Shown here in pieces: positions 52,190-61,948 of a DNA stretch of 64,000 bases. Both the position numbers and the translations under genes were made by a program. The notes under the pieces are model-generated. The model was not told the origin of the DNA, searched no databases, and was given only the letters and a program-made list of their open reading frames with translations. Location: positions 19,007 to 83,006 of the forward strand of contig CAMBEQ010000006.1 of the NCBI GenBank assembly GCA_945865545.1, read 5' to 3'. Each line of letters opens with the position of its first letter. The stretch's first letter is position 1. The DNA comes from Sediminibacterium ginsengisoli. Lineage in GTDB: Bacteria > Bacteroidota > Bacteroidia > Chitinophagales > Chitinophagaceae.

Positions 52190-53653
52190 CTAATCTCTAT
52201 AATTTAACGCGGGTTTTATATCACCTAATATCGCTTTGTATTTATAATCTCCTTTAGATTGTTTAAACTCTTCAATAGCTTTTGCAAGTAATACAGGGTT
52301 GCTCATCAAATCAATAGCGGTTAAAGCCATTGTTTTACTGGCTACTAACATTCCCTTCGTTCCAATTTCAGTTCCACCAACAGCTACTGCTTGCCAGCTA
52401 TGTGCAGGGGTGCCTGGTACCCAAGTGGCAGCTCGTAAACCAACAGTAGGTAAGGCATAGCTAACATCCCCCACATCGGTAGAGCCACTATTGCCTTCAT
52501 TGACATAGCTAAGTGGCTTTACTGTAGCTGCAGTGGCAACATCTACTTTTGTACCAATAAAACTAGGCTCAATTTTTTTTGCAAAATTTAATTCAGCTTC
52601 TGTATACATAACACCACCCACTTTTTCTAAATTAGTTTGCATGGCTTCTGCCAAGGTTTTATTAATTAATAAATCGTGTGTTCCACCAATGATATCATAT
52701 TTCATGGTGGTACCTGTGCCTATAGCAGCACCTTCAGCAGCTTTTACCACTCTGTCAAAAATTTCAACTACGTCTTTACGTTTTGGATGACGTACATAAT
52801 AATAAGCTTCTGCAAAATCAGGAACAACATTTGGTGCTTTACCACCACTAGTAATGATATAATGTATTCTAGTTTCTTGCGGAACGTGTTCACGCATCAT
52901 ATTGACCATATTGTCCATGGCTTCTACTGCATCTAAAGAAGAACGACCTTGTTCTGGTTGAGCAGCAGCATGTGCTGAAATACCATAAAATTTAAACTTA
53001 GCCGATTTATTGGCTAAGGCACTCGTAGTGGTTATTGCATTAACATCATCAGGATGCCAATGTATCATAGCATCTACTCCATTAAATAAACCCGCACGCA
53101 CCATAAACACTTTACCACTTCCGCCTTCTTCCGCAGGGCAACCATATACTTTAATAGTACCTTTTAGTTTTCCTGCAACCATTAAATCTTTTATAGCAAT
53201 TCCAGCGCTAACAGAAGCGGTTCCAAATAAATGGTGACCACAACCATGTCCAGCATTTTTTCCTGCAATAGGATTTTTTTCTGTGCTAGCAGTTTGTGAC
53301 AATCCTGGCAGGGCATCATACTCTGCTAAAATTCCAATCACAGGAGAACCAATGCCATAAGTAGCTACAAAGGCAGTAGGAATTTCAGCAACACCAGTTT
53401 CTACTGTAAAGCCCGCTGCTTTTAAATTTTGTACATGCAAGGCGGCACTTTTATTTTCTTTATAACCCACTTCGGCATAATCCCAAATTTGCAAGGCTGT
53501 TTTTTTATCTGCTTCATAGGCATTATTTAATGCAACAAGTGCTATTTCTTTATTAGCATTTATTTGTTGTGTGGCAGGGTCTACTTTATTTTTCTTTTGC
53601 GCAAATACACTTACACTAAATAAAAGTAATCCGGCAATTATAATTGGCTTCAT
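52190..53653 (-). CDS. M20 family amidohydrolase/peptidase (AbgB-like), secreted
   Basis: GILAEYDALPGL, GHGCGHHLFGTAS, IHWHPDD, GNSGSTDVGDVSY. Start taken at MKPIIIAGLLLFSVSVFAQ. Confidence 0.93.
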   Translation of the reverse strand: MKPIIIAGLLLFSVSVFAQKKNKVDPATQQINANKEIALVALNNAYEADKKTALQIWDYAEVGYKENKSAALHVQNLKAAGFTVETGVAEIPTAFVATYGIGSPVIGILAEYDALPGLSQTASTEKNPIAGKNAGHGCGHHLFGTASVSAGIAIKDLMVAGKLKGTIKVYGCPAEEGGSGKVFMVRAGLFNGVDAMIHWHPDDVNAITTTSALANKSAKFKFYGISAHAAAQPEQGRSSLDAVEAMDNMVNMMREHVPQETRIHYIITSGGKAPNVVPDFAEAYYYVRHPKRKDVVEIFDRVVKAAEGAAIGTGTTMKYDIIGGTHDLLINKTLAEAMQTNLEKVGGVMYTEAELNFAKKIEPSFIGTKVDVATAATVKPLSYVNEGNSGSTDVGDVSYALPTVGLRAATWVPGTPAHSWQAVAVGGTEIGTKGMLVASKTMALTAIDLMSNPVLLAKAIEEFKQSKGDYKYKAILGDIKPALNYRD

Positions 53654-53696
53654 AAAATGGGTATTTAAATTGAAATAATTAAAAAGGAATAAAATA

Positions 53697-54515
53697 TTAT
53701 AAAAATAAGTCGTAAAATAATTTAGCACCGGGCACTACCGAATAATGGGCCAAATCGGTAATTCCTTCAGCAGCTAGTACTTCTTCGTCAATAAAAGTTT
53801 TACCCGTATACTGTAATTTTTCTTTACTCAAAATAAAAAATGCTGCGTCTGCAATAATATCCGTGGTGCGACTCATATTAGCTAATGCTTGTCCACCTAA
53901 TAAGTTTCTAACCGCGGCAGTATCAATGGTAGTGCGCGGCCACAAAGAGTTACAAGCAATGTTATCATCTTTAAATTCTTCCGCCCAACCAATGGTCATC
54001 ATACTCATATCATATTTTGAAATGGTATAAGCTACATGTGGTCCTAACCATTTTGGTGCCATATTAATGGGCGGCGATAAAGTTAAAATATGTGCATGAG
54101 CTGATTTTCTTAAATAAGGCAAAGCATGTTGTACCACCAAAAATGTACCACGTACATTAATACTATGCATTAGATCAAATCTTTTGCTAGGGGTGCTCGC
54201 GGTATCGGTTAATTGAATCGCACTTGCATTGTTAATGACAATATCAATGCCCCCAAATTTTTCAACAGTTTGTTGAATGGCCGCTGCAATTTGTGCTTCG
54301 TCTCTAATATCTACTTGTACCGCCAAAGCTTTTACACCCAAGGCTTCTACTTCAGCAGCTGCGGAAAAAATAGTACCTCCTAAACGGGGGTCTTCTTGTA
54401 CCGACTTTGCAGCAATAACAATGTTTGCACCCGCTGCAGCTAGTTTTAAAGCCATGGCTTTACCAATTCCTCTACTCCCACCTGTTATAAAAACAGTTTT
54501 TCCTTGTAATGACAT
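53697..54515 (-). CDS. SDR family oxidoreductase (HSDL2-like)
   Basis: VFITGGSRGIGKAMALKLAAAGANIVIAAKS, VINNASAIQL, YTISKYDMSM. Confidence 0.93.
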   Translation of the reverse strand: MSLQGKTVFITGGSRGIGKAMALKLAAAGANIVIAAKSVQEDPRLGGTIFSAAAEVEALGVKALAVQVDIRDEAQIAAAIQQTVEKFGGIDIVINNASAIQLTDTASTPSKRFDLMHSINVRGTFLVVQHALPYLRKSAHAHILTLSPPINMAPKWLGPHVAYTISKYDMSMMTIGWAEEFKDDNIACNSLWPRTTIDTAAVRNLLGGQALANMSRTTDIIADAAFFILSKEKLQYTGKTFIDEEVLAAEGITDLAHYSVVPGAKLFYDLFL

Positions 54516-54526
54516 AAATTTATTTT

Positions 54527-55123
54527 TTAAGAGTTTACTAAAAATTCATCAATAAGCGCCGCCACTTCTTTACAGGCAATGTCAAGTGTTTCGTTTTTTA
54601 CAATCGCTTTAAATTCATTACTAAAGCTCATTTCAAAAGTAGCTTTCTCTAATCTAATTTTTATAGACTCTGGTGATTCGGTTTCTCTTTTCTCTAATCT
54701 TTCTTGTAAGACTTCAATAGAAGGAGGCATAATAAAAATAGAAAGACAATCCGCTCCCAATTGTTTTTGTACTTCTAAGGCGCCTTTCACATCAATGTCT
54801 AATACGGGTACTTTTTCTTGCTCCCAAATTCGAGTCAGTTCTGATTTAAGCGTACCATAATAAACATCTTTATAGACCATTTCATATTCTAAAAAGTCAT
54901 TTTGATAGATATGTCCTTCAAATGCAGCTGGGGTTATGAAATGGTAGGCAATTCCATCCTGCTCAGAACCTCTTGGTGCTCTTGTGGTAGCTGAAACCGA
55001 AAAAGAAAGATTGGGATAATTCTTTAATAAGTAATTGGTTATAGAGGTTTTACCCGCCCCCGAAGGTGCAGTTAGGATAATTACTTTCTTAACTGCACTT
55101 TTTAATATTGCTGACATCCTCAA
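54527..55123 (-). CDS. gmk: Guanylate kinase
   Basis: IILTAPSGAGKTSITNYLL, SATTRAPRGSEQDGIAYHF, EYEMVYKDVYYGT. Confidence 0.96.
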   Translation of the reverse strand: MRMSAILKSAVKKVIILTAPSGAGKTSITNYLLKNYPNLSFSVSATTRAPRGSEQDGIAYHFITPAAFEGHIYQNDFLEYEMVYKDVYYGTLKSELTRIWEQEKVPVLDIDVKGALEVQKQLGADCLSIFIMPPSIEVLQERLEKRETESPESIKIRLEKATFEMSFSNEFKAIVKNETLDIACKEVAALIDEFLVNS

Positions 55124-55260
55124 ATAGGTTTAATAGGCTTTTGCCAGGACTAAATTAGTGAATTACTTGCTAAATAAATAATTACACTAACGGTTGTTGA
55201 CAAGTTCAAATATGGTGTATATTTATCTCGCTAAAATTATTCCAACCAAAAATTTGAATT

Positions 55261-56820
55261 ATGAAAAAACAATTATTTACTTATTTGTTATTAATAGTAA
55301 CATTATTTGTACAAGCGCAGCGTAACTATGCCGAAACTCAACCTGCAGCTGCTCCTGCAGCTGGTGCAGCCGCTGCCAATGCTCCAGATAAAAATGCTGA
55401 TTTTAAAAGAGAATTGTCTTTAGGACAAAAATCAGAAACAAAAGGAGAAGTGACTATTAAGGGTCAAAAAGTACCTTATAAAGCAACCGCTGCCACCATG
55501 CCCGTTTGGGATGAAAATGGTAAAGCCGTAGCTGCTTTATTTTATGTGTATTATGAGCGTACCGATGTAACCAATAGAGATACACGTCCTTTGCTTATTT
55601 CATTTAACGGCGGACCAGGCACAGCAAGTGTGTGGATGCACATTGGTTATACAGGACCAAGAAAATTAAAAATCGATGATGAAGGATATCCTGTTCAACC
55701 TTATGGATTTGATGAAAATCCTCAATCTTTGTTAGATGCTGCAGATATCGTATACATTGATCCAGTGAATACAGGTTTCTCTAGAATTTTAGATAAAGCA
55801 GTTCCTACTTCTAAATTTTTCGGCGTGAATGCAGATATTAAATATTTAGCAGATTGGATTAACACTTTTGTTTCTAGAAACAAGCGTTGGGCTTCTCCTA
55901 AATTTTTAATTGGCGAAAGTTATGGTACTGCTCGTGTATCTGGATTAGCGTTAGAATTACAAAATGCGCATTGGATGTATTTGAATGGAGTTGTTTTAGT
56001 TTCTCCTACCGACTTAGGATTGAAGCGTGATGAAACAAGTAGCGGTGCTTTACGCATACCTTATATGGCAGCTACTGCTTGGCATCATAAACAATTACCT
56101 GCAGATTTACAATCCAAGGATTTAACAGCAATTTTACCTGAAATAGAAGCTTTCACCATTAATGAATTAATGCCAGCTTTAGCGCAGGGTGGATCTTTGT
56201 CTAAAGAAAAAAGGCAAGAAGTGGCTAAAAAAATCTCTCGTTATACGGGCATTGGTGTGAAAGAAGTTTTAGAACAAAGCCTTTCTATCCCATTTGATTA
56301 TTTCTGGAAAGAGTTATTACGTGATCAAGGTAAAACTGTGGGTCGTTTAGATTCACGTTATATTGGTATAGATAAAAAAGATGCTGGACAAAGATCTGAT
56401 TACAATTCAGAGTTAACTTCTTGGGAGCATTCTTTTACACCAGCCATCAATATGTATTTAAGAGATGAGTTGGGTTATAAAACAGATTTGAATTATTATA
56501 TTTTTGGACCAGTACGTCCTTGGGATAATAACAATAACACTACAGGGGATGATTTACGTCAAGCCATGATGCAAAATCCCTATTTGAATTTATTAGTACA
56601 ATCAGGTTATTATGATGGTGCTTGTGATTATTTTAATGCTAAATATAATTTATGGCAAATGGATCCTGCTGGAAAAATTCAAGACAGAATGTTTTGGGAA
56701 GGCTACCGCAGTGGTCATATGATGTATTTGCGTAAAGAAGATTTGTCTACCAGTACAGATCATTTAAGAGCGTTTATTAAAAAGAGCATACCGAAACCGG
56801 GTACTCCTGCCAGGTTCTAA
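55261..56820 (+). CDS. S10 family serine carboxypeptidase-like, secreted
   Basis: Signal peptide, Ala/Pro-rich linker, SFNGGPGTASVWMHIGYTGPRKL, LIGESYGTAR, GYRSGHMMYL. Confidence 0.94.
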   Translation: MKKQLFTYLLLIVTLFVQAQRNYAETQPAAAPAAGAAAANAPDKNADFKRELSLGQKSETKGEVTIKGQKVPYKATAATMPVWDENGKAVAALFYVYYERTDVTNRDTRPLLISFNGGPGTASVWMHIGYTGPRKLKIDDEGYPVQPYGFDENPQSLLDAADIVYIDPVNTGFSRILDKAVPTSKFFGVNADIKYLADWINTFVSRNKRWASPKFLIGESYGTARVSGLALELQNAHWMYLNGVVLVSPTDLGLKRDETSSGALRIPYMAATAWHHKQLPADLQSKDLTAILPEIEAFTINELMPALAQGGSLSKEKRQEVAKKISRYTGIGVKEVLEQSLSIPFDYFWKELLRDQGKTVGRLDSRYIGIDKKDAGQRSDYNSELTSWEHSFTPAINMYLRDELGYKTDLNYYIFGPVRPWDNNNNTTGDDLRQAMMQNPYLNLLVQSGYYDGACDYFNAKYNLWQMDPAGKIQDRMFWEGYRSGHMMYLRKEDLSTSTDHLRAFIKKSIPKPGTPARF

Positions 56821-56834
56821 TAAGATTGATTTAA

Positions 56835-56872
56835 AAAAAGAGTCCTGCATTTTAAAATGCAGGACTCTTTTT
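56835..56872. terminator. Bidirectional terminator between convergent S10 peptidase and murA
   Basis: Perfect 38-bp palindrome aaaaagagtcctgcatttt|aaaatgcaggactcttttt. Confidence 0.9.
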
Positions 56873-56902
56873 ATTTTTAGTCAGTTATATTTTTAAAAGG
56901 AA

Positions 56903-58207
56903 TTAAATTCTTTTAATATGCGCACCCAGCGCTTGCAATCGGGTATCAATATTTTGATAGCCTCTATCAATTTGTTCAATATTTTGAATCGTACTTTTTC
57001 CTTCGGCGCTTAACGCTGCAATTAATAAGGCTTGTCCAGCGCGGATATCAGGGCTGCTCATGGTAATGCCACGTAATGGATATTTGCGACCTAATCCTAT
57101 CACGGTGGCACGGTGTGGATCACACAAAATAATTTGTGCACCCATATCAATCAATTTATCTGTAAAAAATAATCGGCTCTCAAACATTTTTTGATGAATC
57201 AATACACTGCCTTTGGCTTGAATGGCAGTCACCAATATAATACTTAAAAGGTCGGGTGTAAAACCAGGCCATGGGTTATCATAAATAGTTAAAATACCTC
57301 CGTCCATAAAAGTTTGTATCTCGTAAATATCTTGAGCAGGAATATAAATGTCATCTCCTTTAATCGTAAAATCAATTCCTAGTAAACGAAATTTATCAGG
57401 AATAATACCCAAGTGTTCTACGCCCACATTCTTAATAGTGATTTCACTTTTGGTCATGGCGGCTAGTCCAATGAAAGAACCAATTTCAATCATGTCGGGT
57501 AAAATTCGATGGCTAGTACCATTTAGTTTAGTAACGCCTTCAATTTTTAAAAGGTTACTTCCTATACCTGTAATTTTAGCGCCCATTTTATTCAACATCA
57601 AACAAAGTTGTTGTATATAAGGCTCACAAGCTGCATTGTAAATGGTTGTAATGCCTTCTGCTAAAACAGCAGCCATTAATATATTAGCGGTACCCGTTAC
57701 AGAAGGCTCGTCTAATAACATGTAGGTGCCAATTAAATTTTCAGCTTTTAAAGTAAAGCAAGCAAGCTTATCATCATACGCATATTTGGCACCTAATTTT
57801 TCAAATCCAATAATATGGGTATCTAATCTTCTTCTTCCAATTTTATCTCCACCTGGTTTTGGTAAATATGCAATTTTAAATCGGGCTAAGATGGGTCCGG
57901 CCAACATCACACTACCACGTAATCTTCCACTTTTAGTTTTAAAATCTTCAGAAGCTAAATAAGCAGGATCAATTTTATCAGCTTTGAAACGATATTCGCC
58001 CTCACTTAATTTTTCTACCGAAACGCCCATGGCTTGTAAAAGCTCCATTAATAAATTAACATCAACAATATTGGGAATATTAGAAATGGTAATGGGTTCG
58101 GCGCTCAACACTACTGCAGACAAAACTTGCAGTGCTTCATTTTTTGCTCCTTGTGGAGTGATGCTTCCTTTTAATGCATGACCTCCTATTACTTCAAATG
58201 AACTCAT
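56903..58207 (-). CDS. murA: UDP-N-acetylglucosamine 1-carboxyvinyltransferase
   Basis: GGHALKGSITPQGAKNEALQVLSAVVL, GGDKIGRRRLDTHI, PWPGFTPDLLSI, DIRAGQALLIAALSAEG. Confidence 0.97.
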   Translation of the reverse strand: MSSFEVIGGHALKGSITPQGAKNEALQVLSAVVLSAEPITISNIPNIVDVNLLMELLQAMGVSVEKLSEGEYRFKADKIDPAYLASEDFKTKSGRLRGSVMLAGPILARFKIAYLPKPGGDKIGRRRLDTHIIGFEKLGAKYAYDDKLACFTLKAENLIGTYMLLDEPSVTGTANILMAAVLAEGITTIYNAACEPYIQQLCLMLNKMGAKITGIGSNLLKIEGVTKLNGTSHRILPDMIEIGSFIGLAAMTKSEITIKNVGVEHLGIIPDKFRLLGIDFTIKGDDIYIPAQDIYEIQTFMDGGILTIYDNPWPGFTPDLLSIILVTAIQAKGSVLIHQKMFESRLFFTDKLIDMGAQIILCDPHRATVIGLGRKYPLRGITMSSPDIRAGQALLIAALSAEGKSTIQNIEQIDRGYQNIDTRLQALGAHIKRI

Positions 58208-58243
58208 AACTTGGATTAATAGTTGGGATATAGTTGAGGGATA

Positions 58244-58930
58244 CTAAAAACGCTTCTTGAAATTGCGGTTGTTATTATTTCTTCCACCACCTGGCCCACC
58301 ACCAGGGCCGCGTCCTCCGCGGTTATTATTATTGCGATTATTTTGCCAACGGCCTCCAGCAGGACGATATTCGTCTCTTTCAAAATTCTGGTTGCGATGT
58401 TTAATATAAGGGGTGTTGCTAAATTCTAATTCACCACCAGTGATTGCATTCAATTCATTTCTTATGGCATCATCTTGAACCAATTCTTTATGCCAGTTGC
58501 TATAAGCTAGTTTCATGTAATGCGCAATGGCATGTGCGAAGCCTGCTTTTTTCTCTTCATCTTTTTCCACCATGGCCTTATCAATGACCAGCTCTAAGTT
58601 TTTACCCAAGTGCGCATATTTAATTTTGCGTTTTGGATAAGGCAAAGGATCAGGCTTTTGCTTATAGGTTTCTTTGGTGGGAATTGGATAAGGACTATCT
58701 ACCTCCAATTTAAAGTTGCTCATAAAAAATAGGTGATCCCATAATTTATGCTTGTAATCCTCAATATTTTTAAGTTGGGGGTTCAAAAAGCCCATTAGCT
58801 CAATGACCACTTGGGCTTGTTCCTGTCTTTTGGCTTGGTCTTCAATGGTCATAAGATGGTCTACCATCCTTTGAACGTGACGGCCATACTCCCTCATCCC
58901 CATAATACTTCTTGCTGTATTGTATTCCAT
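58244..58930 (-). CDS. DUF4290 domain protein with Gly/Arg/Asn-rich C-terminal tail
   Basis: MEYNTARSIMGMREYGRHVQRMVDHLMTIED...; tail RPAGGRWQNNRNNNNRGGRGPGGGPGGGRNNNNRNFKKRF. Confidence 0.88.
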   Translation of the reverse strand: MEYNTARSIMGMREYGRHVQRMVDHLMTIEDQAKRQEQAQVVIELMGFLNPQLKNIEDYKHKLWDHLFFMSNFKLEVDSPYPIPTKETYKQKPDPLPYPKRKIKYAHLGKNLELVIDKAMVEKDEEKKAGFAHAIAHYMKLAYSNWHKELVQDDAIRNELNAITGGELEFSNTPYIKHRNQNFERDEYRPAGGRWQNNRNNNNRGGRGPGGGPGGGRNNNNRNFKKRF

Positions 58931-58971
58931 GTAATTATTACTTCTCGAGTAACAAATGTAAGGATTTATTT

Positions 58972-58983
58972 TATCTTCGTACC
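58972..58983 (+). promoter_or_regulatory. Putative -7 element TATCTTCG four nt upstream of pheS ATG
   Basis: One mismatch to TAnnTTTG; spacer TACC. Confidence 0.4.
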
Positions 58984-60021
58984 ATGGAGCAATTGTTAGC
59001 ACAAATCGAATCTATTCAAAAAGAAATCGCAGCCACGGTGGCTACCACCCCGGCCGACGTCGAAGCCTACCGAATTAAATACTTGGGAACCAAAGGTTTG
59101 GTCAAGCAAATTATGGGGGAGATGAAAAATGTGCCAGTGGAGCAGAAAAAAGAATTTGGCCAAATATTGAATGCTTTTAAAATAGTTGCCGAAGAAAAAT
59201 TAGAAGTCTTATTAGCAGCATTGGGAGAGCAAGATGAAACTAATGTAACCATCGATACTACTTTACCAGGTGATCCTATTTTAGTGGGCACCAGACATCC
59301 TTTAAATTTAGTGCGCAATCAAATGGTGTCTATTTTTAAAAGATTAGGTTTTGCAGTAGCGGAGGGACCAGAGGTAGAAGATGATTGGCATAATTTTGGT
59401 GCGATGAATTTACCTGCCGATCATCCAGCGCGTGATATGCAAGACACCTTTTATGTACAAGAAGCAACAGAAAATAATTCAGCGTGGTTGTTAAGAACCC
59501 ATACCTCTAGTGTGCAAGCACGTGTGATGGAAACACAAAAACCGCCTATTCGTGTAATTTGTCCTGGTCGTGTTTATCGCAATGAAACTATTTCTGCAAG
59601 AGCACATTGTTTTTTTCATCAAGTAGAAGGTTTGTATATCGATGAAAATGTAAGCTTTGCCGATTTAAAACAAACCCTTTATTTTTTCGTGCAAGAAATG
59701 TTTGGCAAAGAGGTGAAAGTACGATTCCGCCCAAGTTATTTTCCTTTTACAGAACCTAGTGCCGAAATGGATATAAGCTGTCAAATATGCGCTGGCAAAG
59801 GATGTAATATATGTAAGCACACAGGATGGGTAGAAATTTTAGGAAGTGGAATGGTACATCCTAATGTGTTAAAAAACTTTGGAATAGATCCAGAAAAATA
59901 TACTGGCTTTGCATTTGGTATGGGCGTGGAACGAATTACCCAATTAAAATACCAAGTAAACGATTTACGTTTATACGCTCAAAACGACTTACGCTTTTTG
60001 CAACAGTTTAAGAGTGTCTGA
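58984..60021 (+). CDS. pheS: Phenylalanyl-tRNA synthetase alpha subunit
   Basis: RHPLNLVRNQMVSIFKRLGF, FHQVEGLYID, RPSYFPFTEPSAEMDISC, FAFGMGVERITQLKY. Start taken at MEQLLAQ. Confidence 0.97.
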   Translation: MEQLLAQIESIQKEIAATVATTPADVEAYRIKYLGTKGLVKQIMGEMKNVPVEQKKEFGQILNAFKIVAEEKLEVLLAALGEQDETNVTIDTTLPGDPILVGTRHPLNLVRNQMVSIFKRLGFAVAEGPEVEDDWHNFGAMNLPADHPARDMQDTFYVQEATENNSAWLLRTHTSSVQARVMETQKPPIRVICPGRVYRNETISARAHCFFHQVEGLYIDENVSFADLKQTLYFFVQEMFGKEVKVRFRPSYFPFTEPSAEMDISCQICAGKGCNICKHTGWVEILGSGMVHPNVLKNFGIDPEKYTGFAFGMGVERITQLKYQVNDLRLYAQNDLRFLQQFKSV

Positions 60022-60030
60022 TAAATAATT

Positions 60031-60765
60031 ATGCTACACAACACCAAGGGTATTGTTTTACGCGTCACTAAATATGGTGATACGAGTATCATTATGACGG
60101 CGTATACCGAACTTTTTGGTTTGCAACAATACATTGTAAAAGGAGTGAGGGTCACCAGTAAAAAAGGAGCCAACAAAGGAGTGTTTTATCAACCTGCTGC
60201 TATTTTACAAATGGAAGTGTACCATGCACCTATGAAGCAATTACAAATGGTGAAGGAGGTAAGTTGGGATTATGTCTATCAAAATGTTTATTCCGATGTC
60301 TTACGTAATGCAGTAGCTACCTATATTGTAGAAGTATTGCAACAAACCATGCAACCCGAACCTCATCCAGAATTATTTTATTTAATCGAAGACACTTTTA
60401 AGCAGTTAGATAAAGGGGGTTCTAATTTAGTAGGCAATTTACCTATCTATTTTCTAATTCATTTAAGTCAAACTATGGGCTTTGGCTTACAAGGAAAATA
60501 CAGTCCCACTACTTCAGTATTAGATGTGCGGGAAGGGCAATTTGTTGCCGCGACGCCAATACATCCTTATTTTTTAGAAGGGCAAGAAGCACAAACGGCT
60601 TCTTCTTTTTTACAAGTGCAATTTTATAATGATTTAGACAATATCGTATTAAATGGTATGCAACGAAAAAAGATATTAGAATTATTTCAGCTATCCTTAA
60701 GCTGGCATTATAAAAAATTTAGTGAAATTAAATCACTTCCAATACTGCAAGAAGTATTGAGGTAA
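60031..60765 (+). CDS. recO: DNA repair protein RecO
   Basis: TKGIVLRVTKYGDTSIIMTAYTELFGLQQYIVKGVR (OB-fold N-terminus). Confidence 0.92.
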   Translation: MLHNTKGIVLRVTKYGDTSIIMTAYTELFGLQQYIVKGVRVTSKKGANKGVFYQPAAILQMEVYHAPMKQLQMVKEVSWDYVYQNVYSDVLRNAVATYIVEVLQQTMQPEPHPELFYLIEDTFKQLDKGGSNLVGNLPIYFLIHLSQTMGFGLQGKYSPTTSVLDVREGQFVAATPIHPYFLEGQEAQTASSFLQVQFYNDLDNIVLNGMQRKKILELFQLSLSWHYKKFSEIKSLPILQEVLR

Positions 60766-60840
60766 AAATTTTGATAAATTAATCCAGTTTAGTTTATGTA
60801 AAAACTTTATTTTATTTATATTTAAGTTCATAATTGAACT

Positions 60841-60933
60841 ATGGAAGTACATCACCCACACCAACATCCCCAACACCCCAAAAAGTTAATCGTTGTTTTT
60901 ACTTCTATGGTGTCGGCGCCACATGATAATTAA
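60841..60933 (+). CDS. Possible 30-aa His/Pro-rich ORF or degraded gene 5' fragment
   Basis: ATG...TAA encoding MEVHHPHQHPQHPKKLIVVFTSMVSAPHDN; overlaps the minus-strand small ORF. Confidence 0.25.
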   Translation: MEVHHPHQHPQHPKKLIVVFTSMVSAPHDN

Positions 60934-60969
60934 AATTGCGATGATGCCAAATAATATGGGGAAGGTCAT
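60886..60969 (-). CDS. Possible 27-aa single-TM microprotein
   Basis: ATG...TAA encoding MTFPILFGIIAILIIMWRRHHRSKNND, a hydrophobic segment followed by a basic tail. Confidence 0.35.
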   Translation of the reverse strand: MTFPILFGIIAILIIMWRRHHRSKNND

Positions 60970-61026
60970 AATAGAAATTTAATACCACAATCTACGAAAA
61001 TTGATAGCTTTATTCTAATATAGCCT

Positions 61027-61926
61027 ATGAAATTCAACCTAATTAAGATAGCCGTTATAATGCTTGGGGCAATAACTAGTTGTACAATTATTCAACCAAC
61101 AAGGATAAAAAAAAATAAAATGGATTATCAAGCGCATCGTGGAGGCAGAGGCTTAATGCCAGAAAATACCATTGCTGCTATGTTATCAGTGATGGACAAT
61201 GAAAAAGTAACTACGCTTGAAATGGACTTAGCCATTACTAAGGATAAGCAAGTGGTGGTTTCACATGATCCTATTTTAAATCCTTTAATTACCACCAAGC
61301 AGGATGGCAGCTATATTATGGCAGAGGAAGTAAATAAAAACATTATTTATCAAATGGATTATGCCAGGCTAGAAAAGTACGATGTGGGTTTGAAAACACA
61401 TCCTGGTTTTACAATCCAAAAAAAATTAGCCGCTTCCATACCAAGGCTCGATCATTTAATAGACAGTGTGGAAATAAAGTCAAAGGCTACTAGCAGAAAA
61501 ATGAATTATAATGTGGAGATAAAATCCATGGAGGGTAAAGATGGGATAGAACATCCAGGTCCTGAAGAGTTTGTGGATTTAGTGGTGAGCGTTTTACAAA
61601 AGAAAAATATACTTAACCGAACCAGTATTCAAAGCTTTGATCTAAGGCCTCTTCGTGTTTTGCATGAAAAATATCCCAATATAAAAACCGCTTATTTAGT
61701 ATTTGGTGCAGCATGTGCTGATGCTGAAAAGCAAATAGCTTTACTTGGTTTTATGCCAACTATTTATAGTCCGGAATATAAATATGTAAACAAGGCTATG
61801 ATTGATTACTGCCATCAAAAAAATATTCAGGTCATTCCATGGACGGTGAATACCAAAGAAGAAATTAATTCTTTGATACAATTAAATGTGGATGGATTAA
61901 TTACAGACTATCCTAATTTGTATTAA
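61027..61926 (+). CDS. Glycerophosphodiester phosphodiesterase family protein
   Basis: AHRGGRGLMPENTIAAM, LEMDLAITKDKQVVVSHDP, VDGLITDYPN. Confidence 0.94.
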   Translation: MKFNLIKIAVIMLGAITSCTIIQPTRIKKNKMDYQAHRGGRGLMPENTIAAMLSVMDNEKVTTLEMDLAITKDKQVVVSHDPILNPLITTKQDGSYIMAEEVNKNIIYQMDYARLEKYDVGLKTHPGFTIQKKLAASIPRLDHLIDSVEIKSKATSRKMNYNVEIKSMEGKDGIEHPGPEEFVDLVVSVLQKKNILNRTSIQSFDLRPLRVLHEKYPNIKTAYLVFGAACADAEKQIALLGFMPTIYSPEYKYVNKAMIDYCHQKNIQVIPWTVNTKEEINSLIQLNVDGLITDYPNLY

Positions 61927-61948
61927 TATTATTTTAATCTTTTATTCT

